A DNA stretch of 5,849 nt from SMXL01 sp964527795 (GTDB taxonomy: Bacteria > Bacteroidota > Rhodothermia > Rhodothermales > UBA10348). The notes beneath the pieces were generated by a model. That model was not told the DNA's origin. It did not search any database and saw nothing but the letters and a program-made list of their open reading frames with translations. Location of the stretch: positions 1 to 5,849 of the forward strand of contig CAZGOS010000201.1 of assembly GCA_964527795.1 (NCBI GenBank), in the 5' to 3' direction. The position numbers and the translations under genes were made by a program. Positions 1-5,849 of the stretch are shown here, in pieces; position 1 is the stretch's first letter, and the number at the start of each line of letters is the position of its first letter.

Positions 1-2419
1 TCTTCACGTACATCTCCAACCAGCGGTAGGTCTCCCACATCGTATGCATGACCGATTCACGGCCGCGATAACCATGGCTCTCATTCGGGAGCATCACGAG
101 CCTCGCCGTTTTTCCCATTCCCTTCAGTGCGTGATAGAACCGTTCGCTCTGAACTGGAAACGTCCCGGAGTTGTTGTCCGCCATACCGTGAATCATCAGG
201 ATCGGTTCGTTCACTTTATCGGCATTCATGAAGGGCGACATCGCAAAATAAATATCCGGAGCTTCCCAGAACGTGCGCTGCTCCGCCTGAAAGCCGAACG
301 GTGTCAACGAGCGATTGTAGGCGCCGCTCCGGGCGACTCCTGCCCGGAACAGGTCAGAATGAGCCAGCAGGTTCGCCGTCATGAAGGCGCCGTATGAATG
401 GCCGCCGATGGCTACGCGCTCGGGATCCACGACGCCGCGCCGGACACCTTCGTCGATCGCAGCTTTCGCATTCATCACAAGCTGCCGGACGAACGAATCA
501 TTGGGCTCTTCATCTCCTTCTCCAATGATGGGCATGGAAGCGTTGTCGATGACGGCGTAACCCTGCGTTACGAAAGGAACGGCGCCCGAATAACTGATGC
601 GTTTGAAGCGGTAAGGGGAATTCGAAATCTGCCCGGCGGCACCGGCGTTCTTGAATTCGCGTGGGTACGCCCACACGTATGTCGGAAGGGGACCGTGCGA
701 AGCAGGGGAATAATCGGGGGGTAGATACAATGTAGCCGAGAGCTGCACACCGTCGTCGCGCTCATAGACGATGCTTTCTTTCTGGACGGCATCCAGATCG
801 GGATACGGATGCGGGAAATCGGTCACCTGACGAATCGTGCCGGCGCCCAGATCCCGGACGAAATAGTTTGGCGGTTCCGAGACCGATTCACGAGACGTCA
901 GCAGAATGCCTTCATCGGTGTCGAGCCAGGCCACGCCTCGCTCGTAGTAGGGCGCCTCGGACCTGAAGAGCTCCGTCGTCTCACCGCTCTGCAGATTCAT
1001 TTTCCTGATGAATGGACGATTGCCTTCCGGAGAAGCGCCTGTTCCACTGAGATAGATCGTGCGGCCGCCGTCAGCCGTTTTCAGAAGGCGCGTTCCCCGC
1101 TCCGTATTCATGGTCATCGGAAATCCGGGGTCGCTGTAGCGGTCTTCGTACGAACGGTCGAAAACAACGCTGGGCTCAACGTCCGGCTTGAACGGATCGA
1201 TGCGATAGGTCCGCGTCGTTCGCGTATACCACCAGGACTCGTTCACGAGGGCAAATCCGTCGGCGCTCCAACTCACGCCTGCATAACGCAGCGGAAGCGT
1301 AATCAGTTTTGTCGGCTGCGAAGTGAATGGCGCCGCCTGCTGGTACACCGCATCCCGGAATTCGGCGGGTGCTTTGGCGTCGCCGCCGTCCAGCGCTTCG
1401 GTCCAGTACAGCGTGGCATCCACGTCCGGGCGCCACGTAAGCGAACGCATGCCCAGGGGGACGGAACCCGTGCCGGCCGGCACTTCTTCTGCAAGCGGCA
1501 TATCGGCGATCTCCTTTACAAGCGTTCCGTCGGCACGCCGGATTTCTATGCGCCGTGGAAAACGACCGGCCGTTACCAGGTATGAAAACGGCTCGTGCAT
1601 CGTCTCGGTGAGAATGTACTGACCGTCCGGAGACGGCGAAGTTCGAACGACGAGATCGGCATCGCCAAACGGGGCGAACGAGCCGTCAACGTCAACCATC
1701 AACACCTGCGTTCGAACGAGATATGAAAAAAGGTCTACGTCGTAGGAGTTTTTCAGAAGATCCTGGTAGGTCCTCGCCGGAGCAACCTTGCCCAGGTTTT
1801 CCTGAATAACCGGCGAAGACGGCACGTCAGGCTCGGCTGGAGCTTCACCGCGGCTCGGACCGATGGTTCGCACGATCAGGGTCCGGCTGTTCGGCATCCA
1901 CGTAATCGGGCTACCGTAAGCTCCGTTCAGACTTTGATCGAGCAGCTTCCGGGCAGAAACCGTGGCTACATCCGCAAGGTAGAGTTCAATGTTTTTGTCC
2001 GAAGAGTGCGTGAAAGCGATGTATCGGCCGTCTGGAGACCAGGACACATTCGAAATGCGCGCGTCCATCGGCAAGCCCGAAATTGCCACGTCATCGCCAC
2101 CGGAGATCGGCAGCAGGGACATTGATGTATAGTATCTCGCGCGACTCGGCCCGTTGTTCCGCGCATTGATGCGTCGTCCGGCGAGTCTGAGCTCAGGTTC
2201 CGCAAGTTCGGCAATCGACGGAAGCGTCTGAGGGGCCATCAGAAGTAAGCGTGAATCGTCGGGACTGACTCTCACACTCGGCGATAGCGGGGCATCAACC
2301 AGTGCCGCGAGCGATGCGGGCGGCGTCCGGTATCCATCCTGTGCCTGAACGGTGGCGGGTGGGTCCGCAAGTAGAAACAGGAACGCACCTGCGAGCAGTA
2401 TTAATGTGCCTCTATTCAT
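1..2419 (-). CDS. Secreted S9-family serine peptidase (S9D glutamyl endopeptidase-like), C-terminus cut off by window edge
   Basis: Reading the minus strand from ATG at 2419 gives 806 uninterrupted codons to the window edge. Residues 1-26 form a signal peptide (MNRG, a hydrophobic core, then VQA before Gln27), so the enzyme is probably exported. Residues of about 40-540 have beta-propeller-like repeats with WSPDG-type signatures (Trp127 starts one). From about 550 comes an alpha/beta-hydrolase domain with the nucleophile motif GGHSYG (Ser675), the acid in HGMADNNS (Asp748) and the base in NESHGY (His782), so the full catalytic triad is present. The N-terminal stretch YRTPPASLAALVDAP and a following LPSIAELAEPELRLAGRRIN segment resemble the S9D group, whose plant member is the chloroplast glutamyl endopeptidase CGEP; that subgroup is recalled, not searched. 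It likely cleaves short peptides outside the cytoplasm. Only a short C-terminal tail should be missing. It is divergent from fabI and has no clear Shine-Dalgarno. Cleavage after Glu is inference. Confidence 0.93.
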   Translation of the reverse strand, partial: MNRGTLILLAGAFLFLLADPPATVQAQDGYRTPPASLAALVDAPLSPSVRVSPDDSRLLLMAPQTLPSIAELAEPELRLAGRRINARNNGPSRARYYTSMSLLPISGGDDVAISGLPMDARISNVSWSPDGRYIAFTHSSDKNIELYLADVATVSARKLLDQSLNGAYGSPITWMPNSRTLIVRTIGPSRGEAPAEPDVPSSPVIQENLGKVAPARTYQDLLKNSYDVDLFSYLVRTQVLMVDVDGSFAPFGDADLVVRTSPSPDGQYILTETMHEPFSYLVTAGRFPRRIEIRRADGTLVKEIADMPLAEEVPAGTGSVPLGMRSLTWRPDVDATLYWTEALDGGDAKAPAEFRDAVYQQAAPFTSQPTKLITLPLRYAGVSWSADGFALVNESWWYTRTTRTYRIDPFKPDVEPSVVFDRSYEDRYSDPGFPMTMNTERGTRLLKTADGGRTIYLSGTGASPEGNRPFIRKMNLQSGETTELFRSEAPYYERGVAWLDTDEGILLTSRESVSEPPNYFVRDLGAGTIRQVTDFPHPYPDLDAVQKESIVYERDDGVQLSATLYLPPDYSPASHGPLPTYVWAYPREFKNAGAAGQISNSPYRFKRISYSGAVPFVTQGYAVIDNASMPIIGEGDEEPNDSFVRQLVMNAKAAIDEGVRRGVVDPERVAIGGHSYGAFMTANLLAHSDLFRAGVARSGAYNRSLTPFGFQAEQRTFWEAPDIYFAMSPFMNADKVNEPILMIHGMADNNSGTFPVQSERFYHALKGMGKTARLVMLPNESHGYRGRESVMHTMWETYRWLEMYVK

Positions 2420-2442
2420 GACTCAAACCACAGTCTCGTTTA

Positions 2443-2486
2443 CGGTTACGGGCAGAACCATATATACGGCCGAGTTTCCCGTACCG
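2443..2486. repeat. Imperfect inverted repeat flanking the possible peptidase promoter
   Basis: CGGTTACGGG at 2443-2452 is the reverse complement of CCCGTACCG at 2478-2486 apart from one extra T, giving nine pairs around a 25-base centre. The two arms bracket the TATATATG sequence at 2459-2466. It could be an operator for a dimeric regulator or could form a loose hairpin in RNA. It has no adjoining T-tract, so it is not an intrinsic terminator. Confidence 0.4.
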
Positions 2487-2490
2487 CAAC
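2459..2490 (-). promoter_or_regulatory. Possible Bacteroidota-type promoter for the S9 peptidase
   Basis: On the minus strand, GTTG (2490-2487) is followed after 20 bases by TATATATG (2466-2459). The Bacteroidota housekeeping consensus is TTTG, 19-21 bases, TAnnTTTG, so the two elements match at 3 of 4 and at 5 of 6 fixed positions with correct spacing. Transcription would begin about 30-35 bases before the peptidase ATG. These elements are short and degenerate, so a chance match is quite possible. Confidence 0.3.
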
Positions 2491-2597
2491 CGCACAAATA
2501 GGAGGCGGGCACCCGAAAAAATGTTTCAGGTAGCGCCGCACATGCCCTTTTGCTACCTTTCGCACCTTGTACTCAACCGAACCAACCGTCGAAACAC

Positions 2598-3422
2598 ATG
2601 GCATCCACGCCGCACTCTCTACTCGAGAACAAAAAAGGCATCGTTTTCGGAGCCCTCAACGAGAGTAGTCTGGCCTGGCACATTGCAGAGGCTATTTATC
2701 GCGAAGGCGGGCGATTTCTGCTTTCGAATGCACCCGTCGTGCAGCGAGCGGACACGCTCCAGCATCTTGCTGAAAAGACCGAAAGCTCGATTATCTGGGC
2801 GGACGCCACGAATTCCGAAGAGATTGACACGGTCATTGCAGAAGCAAAAAGCGCTTTTGGAGCTATCGATTTTATCGTTCACTCCATCGGGATGGGAATG
2901 AACGTGAGAAAGAATCGAACCTACGAAGATCTGAATTACGAGTGGTATCACAAGACGCTTGATATTTCAGCGATGAGTCTTCATCGCATTGTGCACTCGG
3001 CTCTCGAAGCCGACGCGCTCAGCGACGGCGGATCGATCGTAGCGCTGTCCTACATCGGAGCACAACGTATCTTCTCAAAATACTCCGAAATGGGAGATGC
3101 CAAGGCGCTCATTGAATCCATCGTGCGTTCGTTCGGCTACCGTCTCGGGAAGCGTGGCATTCGCATCAATTCCATTTCACAGAGCCCGACCCCCACGACG
3201 GCCGGAGCGGGAATTCAGGGTTTCGATGCACTGTATCAATTCGCCGACCGCATGTCCCCTCTGGGAAACGCAGATGCCGATAGCTGCGCGGACTTCACGG
3301 TCGCCATGCTGTCCGATCTGACTCGCATGATTACCATGCAGACGCTTTATCACGACGGCGGCTTCAGCGCCATGGGCATCTCTGATGAGATGGTGGCTGA
3401 TCTGAAAGACGTGTTCACGTGA
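2598..3422 (+). CDS. fabI: Enoyl-[acyl-carrier-protein] reductase, FabI type
   Basis: This 274-residue short-chain dehydrogenase-type protein catalyses the last reduction of each fatty-acid elongation cycle, turning trans-2-enoyl-ACP into acyl-ACP with NAD(P)H in the cytoplasm. The cofactor-binding segment near the N-terminus reads FGALNESSLAWHIA (residues 17-30), the FabI form of the glycine-rich loop. The active site shows the FabI spacing Tyr152, nine residues, Tyr162, six residues, Lys169. The following loop is NSISQSPTPTTAGAG (191-205) where classical FabI has an ISAGPI-like sequence; I recall this SQSPT form and the later MSPLGNADADSCAD stretch from Bacteroidota homologues. Length is normal for FabI (about 260-280). 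ATG 2598 is chosen because it starts just before the first beta strand; a TTG at 2550 in the same frame would add a proline-rich, non-conserved 16-residue tail. No clear Shine-Dalgarno precedes it. It is the first gene of the plus-strand cluster. Confidence 0.95.
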   Translation: MASTPHSLLENKKGIVFGALNESSLAWHIAEAIYREGGRFLLSNAPVVQRADTLQHLAEKTESSIIWADATNSEEIDTVIAEAKSAFGAIDFIVHSIGMGMNVRKNRTYEDLNYEWYHKTLDISAMSLHRIVHSALEADALSDGGSIVALSYIGAQRIFSKYSEMGDAKALIESIVRSFGYRLGKRGIRINSISQSPTPTTAGAGIQGFDALYQFADRMSPLGNADADSCADFTVAMLSDLTRMITMQTLYHDGGFSAMGISDEMVADLKDVFT

Positions 3423-3456
3423 TTGAATTAAACTGATTCGTCGGATACGTTTGCTT

Positions 3457-4224
3457 ATGATCCGACTCTTCGTAACAGATATTGACGGTTGTCTGGCAAT
3501 ACCGTATCGGCCGTTCAGGCTGGATGTTCTGTCTCGGTTGCGCGACTACGCCCGTGAAGCCGGGCTTCCGGGGTCACATTCGACGCTTCCCGCCTTTTCA
3601 CTTTGTTCGGGTCGCGCCTATCCGTATGTCGAGGCGATGAGCCAGGTGCTTGCACTCACGGCGCCGATTCTCTTCGAATCGGGAGCAGGCATGTTCGACC
3701 CCGTTCAGTCGATCTGTAGATGGCACCCCGACTTCGATGACGCGACTGTCGAGAGTATGATCAAAGTCAAGAAATTCATGGATGATCTGGTTCAGGACAC
3801 CGTGCTGTCGGTTGATCTGGCCAAACGCTCCCAGGTTGCCGTCGTGGCGCCGGGTCCGGAAGAAATCCAGGGCGCCGTTCAAAAGATCGATGCCTACGTA
3901 CGCGATTCACACCCGACATTCAAGACGTTTCACACGTCTTTTTCCGTAGACGTTGTCGCCCCACATCTGACAAAACTTTCGGGCATCTCGTGGCTGGCTG
4001 AATGGTGTGGCCTCGAAATGGCGGAGGTCGCTTTTGTAGGAGATACAAACGGGGACATAGGTGCGCTGAAAGAAGTCGGACGCTCATACGCTCCCGCAAA
4101 CGCCGATGCTGCGGTGAAGGAAGTAGTTCACCGGATCACGAAGGGATCCGATGCGGACGGCGTCTTCGACGCCTACCTGGATGTCGTTCAATTCAACGAA
4201 AAAGTGAACCGAGACGAGGCATGA
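3457..4224 (+). CDS. HAD-superfamily hydrolase (phosphatase) with a type IIB-like cap
   Basis: This 255-residue protein carries all four HAD motifs: the nucleophile motif TDIDG (Asp8 and Asp10), motif II in LCSGR (Ser51), the motif III lysine in HLTKLSG (Lys173) and the acidic metal site GDTNGD (Asp196 and Asp200). The roughly 100 residues between motifs II and III form a large inserted cap, as in Cof-like, sucrose-phosphate-phosphatase-like and archaeal phosphoglycolate phosphatase families. It should be a cytoplasmic Mg2+-dependent phosphatase of a small phosphorylated metabolite, most likely a sugar phosphate or phosphoglycolate; the sequence alone does not settle the substrate. ATG 3457 is preferred over TTG 3451 because it puts the core strand at the usual distance from the start. 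It lies 34 bases after fabI, and its TGA stop overlaps an ATG (ATGA at 4221-4224). Confidence 0.9.
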   Translation: MIRLFVTDIDGCLAIPYRPFRLDVLSRLRDYAREAGLPGSHSTLPAFSLCSGRAYPYVEAMSQVLALTAPILFESGAGMFDPVQSICRWHPDFDDATVESMIKVKKFMDDLVQDTVLSVDLAKRSQVAVVAPGPEEIQGAVQKIDAYVRDSHPTFKTFHTSFSVDVVAPHLTKLSGISWLAEWCGLEMAEVAFVGDTNGDIGALKEVGRSYAPANADAAVKEVVHRITKGSDADGVFDAYLDVVQFNEKVNRDEA

Positions 4225-4271
4225 TCCGTATGAGGATCTGCTTGCAGGAATTACCGGACGAGTATCGTTGA
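4221..4271 (+). other. 16-codon mini-ORF bridging the HAD phosphatase and YkuD genes
   Basis: ATG at 4221 shares ATGA with the stop of the phosphatase gene. The frame runs 16 codons (MIRMRICLQELPDEYR) to TGA at 4269-4271, which shares TTGA with the TTG start of the downstream gene. No typical Shine-Dalgarno lies at a good distance; GAGG at 4216-4219 is too close to the first ATG. It could pass ribosomes by termination and reinitiation from one gene to the next, or be chance. I do not claim a functional peptide. Confidence 0.25.
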
Positions 4272-5017
4272 AAATCAGACTCCGTATTACAGTCCTCGGG
4301 CTGCTGTTGCTTGGTGGTATGCGGGGATCGCACGCCCAGTCGACGGACGCCGAACTACCGATCTACTTCACCGTGGATCACGGCGTAACGATGTACAGTC
4401 CCTCCGACTCTACCCGACCCTATCTGCATCTTCGTTTTCATGAGCCTGTGCAGATGGTTGAAAACGGGGGCAGGTGGAGCAGGATCAGAACGATGGACGG
4501 AGCGAATGGTCAGGTACCCACTTCCGTACTGTCGAATGTCTGGATCAGGATTTCCAAGCGGAAACAGACGCTTTATGTGTATCGAGGATCGGCCCTCATT
4601 ACCCAGTATGCAGCCGATCTGGGATACAATTTTTTTAGAGATAAGGAGCGACGCGGCACGGCAGCCGAACCGGATCACTGGCGAACGCCGGAAGGTGAAT
4701 TCTATATTGTCTCAAAGAATCCGAGAAGCGAATTTTACCGGGCACTCGTTCTGAATTATCCAAACGGCGAAGACGCAGAACGAGGCCAGAAGAACGGACT
4801 GATCACGCAGACCGAGTATGAGTCCATCACTCGGGCCGATCGGGCGTTTAGAATGCCTCCGATGAATACGAATCTCGGCGGCTGGATCGAAATACATGGC
4901 TATGGAACGGGCCTGAGGAGCAACTGGACACGCGGCTGCATCGCTGTGCAAAACGATCAGATCGATCGTCTTTGGGATCTCGTAGAAATCGGAACACCGG
5001 TGCTTATTGAGCCTTAA
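4268..5017 (+). CDS. Secreted L,D-transpeptidase-family (YkuD) protein with N-terminal SH3-like region
   Basis: This 249-residue protein starts with an export signal: a basic stretch KIRLR, a hydrophobic core to about residue 17, and a signal peptidase site after SHA (residue 23) before Gln24. Residues of about 35-90 resemble a bacterial SH3 domain (MYSPSDS, then PVQMVENGGRWSRIRT and GQVPTSVLSN). The YkuD catalytic domain follows from about 91, with WIRISKRKQTLYVY, RTPEGEFYI and the active-site motif IEIHG (His210) through NWTRGCIAVQN (Cys224), 13 residues apart. YkuD enzymes act in the periplasm, making 3-3 cross-links in peptidoglycan or attaching or removing proteins at it; which one applies is unknown. 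Arg222 sits where many members have His in SHGC, a position that varies in the family. The TTG start is used because this frame has no ATG or GTG nearby upstream and the signal peptide begins right there. A weak CAGGA lies 18 bases upstream, so initiation may depend on coupling. Confidence 0.9.
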   Translation: MKIRLRITVLGLLLLGGMRGSHAQSTDAELPIYFTVDHGVTMYSPSDSTRPYLHLRFHEPVQMVENGGRWSRIRTMDGANGQVPTSVLSNVWIRISKRKQTLYVYRGSALITQYAADLGYNFFRDKERRGTAAEPDHWRTPEGEFYIVSKNPRSEFYRALVLNYPNGEDAERGQKNGLITQTEYESITRADRAFRMPPMNTNLGGWIEIHGYGTGLRSNWTRGCIAVQNDQIDRLWDLVEIGTPVLIEP

Positions 5018-5067
5018 CGGCCTGTCGGCCTCGCGTCATTCTTAGACGAAGACGGGGATTAAAACGC

Positions 5068-5849
5068 ATGAAAACAATCAGGGCTTTTCGAATTTCACTG
5101 CTCCTCATGCTGGTCCCGATGCTGATGGCGACTCGGCAGACGGACCCGGTTCAGGAAACGGACAGTGTTCAGGAATCGAATGGAGCCGTGTATATCGTTC
5201 CTCTTGAAGGGCCGATCGACAAGGGACTTGCCCTTTACATCGACCGTGCCGTTTCGGATGCAGAAGCAGCCGGCGCCATAGCCATCATCTTTCATGTGGA
5301 TACGTTTGGCGGACTCGTTGATGCGGCCGACCAGATTCGAAAAACGATACTGGATACGACGCTTCCGACGATCGCCTATATAGATCGCAATGCCGCTTCC
5401 GCCGGGGCGCTCATTTCGTATGCGGCCGATACGATCATCATGGCCCCTGGATCGGCAATTGGTGCGGCGACGGTTGTCGAAGGCGTCGGTGGTGAAGCCG
5501 CGCCCGATAAATATCAGAGCTACATGCGCAGTCTGATGCGAGCGACCGCCGAAGCGAACGGTCGCGATCCAGATATCGCTGAGGCCATGGTCGACGAGAA
5601 TCTGGAAATTGAAGGCATCTCTCCCGCCGGTCAGGTACTGACGCTCTCGACAAGCGAAGCCGTCGCACTGGGAGTTGCCGACGCTGAGATTGAAAGTCTG
5701 GACGCGGTTCTTGTTTATCTCGATCTGGATGCGGCCCCCCGTGTGGCGCACAAGTCAACGGCGCTGGAACAGGTTCTGCGCTTCTTCGGCTCTCCGGTCA
5801 TACAGTCAATTCTGATGCTCATGATGCTGGGCGGACTGTATTTCGAGCT
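5068..5849 (+). CDS. NfeD/ClpP-class membrane-bound serine protease, C-terminus beyond window
   Basis: The frame is open from ATG 5068 to the right edge, giving 260 residues. Residues 1-21 look like a signal peptide or membrane anchor (MKTIRAFR, then a Leu/Met-rich core). The crotonase-fold protease domain follows: YIVPLEGPIDKGLALYIDRA (42-61), IIFHVDTFGGLVDAADQI (73-90) and the nucleophile region RNAASAGALIS with Ser111. A likely Lys partner is Lys148 in PDKYQSYMRSL; the archaeal homologue PH1510 uses a Ser-Lys dyad with similar but not identical spacing. Residues after about 240 begin a hydrophobic membrane segment (SPVIQSILMLMMLGGLYF), matching the NfeD layout of protease, transmembrane helices and a C-terminal OB-fold domain, the last two lying mostly outside this window. 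In characterised cases it works with slipin/stomatin-type membrane proteins in membrane quality control, and a slipin gene often adjoins; it would be downstream. A weak GGGGA (5054-5058) lies nine bases before the ATG. Confidence 0.9.
   Translation, partial: MKTIRAFRISLLLMLVPMLMATRQTDPVQETDSVQESNGAVYIVPLEGPIDKGLALYIDRAVSDAEAAGAIAIIFHVDTFGGLVDAADQIRKTILDTTLPTIAYIDRNAASAGALISYAADTIIMAPGSAIGAATVVEGVGGEAAPDKYQSYMRSLMRATAEANGRDPDIAEAMVDENLEIEGISPAGQVLTLSTSEAVALGVADAEIESLDAVLVYLDLDAAPRVAHKSTALEQVLRFFGSPVIQSILMLMMLGGLYFE

Larger units (their letters stand above)
2420..2597. promoter_or_regulatory. Divergent intergenic region between the S9 peptidase and fabI
   Basis: These 178 bases lie between the start codons of two divergently transcribed genes and must hold at least the peptidase promoter and probably the fabI promoter. 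I see no convincing protein-coding gene in it. It contains a possible peptidase promoter, an imperfect inverted repeat, two adjacent copies of TTACGG (2440-2451), and a TACCTTTC sequence at 2554-2561, which matches the Bacteroidota -7 consensus TAnnTTTG at all but the last base and lies 36 bases before the fabI ATG. No TTTG-like -33 element stands 19-21 bases upstream of that last sequence, so the fabI promoter stays uncertain. Confidence 0.6.

Noticed and set aside
809..1585. 258-codon plus-strand open frame
   Set aside because: It lies entirely antisense to the S9 peptidase, whose frame is continuous with a recognisable domain order. The translation is Arg-rich and has no recognisable motif, as expected of a shadow frame in GC-rich DNA.
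2521..2901. ATG with an AGGAGG (2500-2505) upstream, opening a 126-codon frame
   Set aside because: The spacing of 15 bases is too long for a normal Shine-Dalgarno, and the frame overlaps the well-supported fabI in another phase with a product lacking known motifs. The AGGAGG is probably chance.
4937..4942. Arg222 beside the YkuD catalytic Cys as a sign of inactivation
   Set aside because: The His210 and Cys224 positions are intact, and the residue two before the Cys varies among active YkuD-family members.
5019..5030. GGCC-TGTC-GGCC hairpin after the YkuD gene as a terminator
   Set aside because: The stem has only four pairs, does not extend outward and has no following T-tract, so it is not a credible intrinsic terminator.
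5095..5751. 218-codon minus-strand open frame
   Set aside because: It is antisense to the NfeD-type protease, which has family motifs in its own frame. The antisense product is rich in Arg, Asn and Gly and shows nothing recognisable.

Overview
The window looks like an ordinary chromosomal segment from a moderately GC-rich member of the Bacteroidota/Rhodothermota group. Three things suggest this: an enoyl-ACP reductase with the SQSPT loop that I associate with this group, weak or absent Shine-Dalgarno sequences before most genes, and two predicted secreted proteins that expose a glutamine right after the signal peptidase cut (the 'Q-rule' described for Bacteroidetes). The lineage is an inference; there is no rRNA or other strong taxonomic marker here.

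Layout. Positions 1-2419 (minus strand) hold almost all of a secreted S9-family serine peptidase, closest to the S9D glutamyl endopeptidase group. It runs off the left edge a few residues past its catalytic histidine. A 178-base divergent intergenic region (2420-2597) separates it from a plus-strand cluster of four genes: fabI (2598-3422), a HAD-superfamily phosphatase with a type IIB-like cap (3457-4224), a secreted L,D-transpeptidase-like YkuD protein (4268-5017, TTG start), and an NfeD/ClpP-class membrane serine protease (5068 to the right edge, incomplete). The gaps within this cluster are only 34, 43 and 50 bases and contain no convincing terminator, so one transcript is plausible.

Functionally the cluster leans toward the cell envelope: fatty-acid elongation (FabI), peptidoglycan modification or cross-linking (YkuD protein) and membrane proteostasis (NfeD protease). 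The HAD enzyme has no assignable substrate. The peptidase on the other strand probably degrades peptides outside the cytoplasm and need not be linked to the cluster.

I see no mobile element, CRISPR array, tRNA, rRNA or defence locus, and no convincing new multi-gene system. The most interesting details are an imperfect inverted repeat around a possible promoter in the divergent region, a 16-codon mini-ORF linking the phosphatase and transpeptidase genes through two 4-base overlaps, and the paired Q-rule signal peptides.
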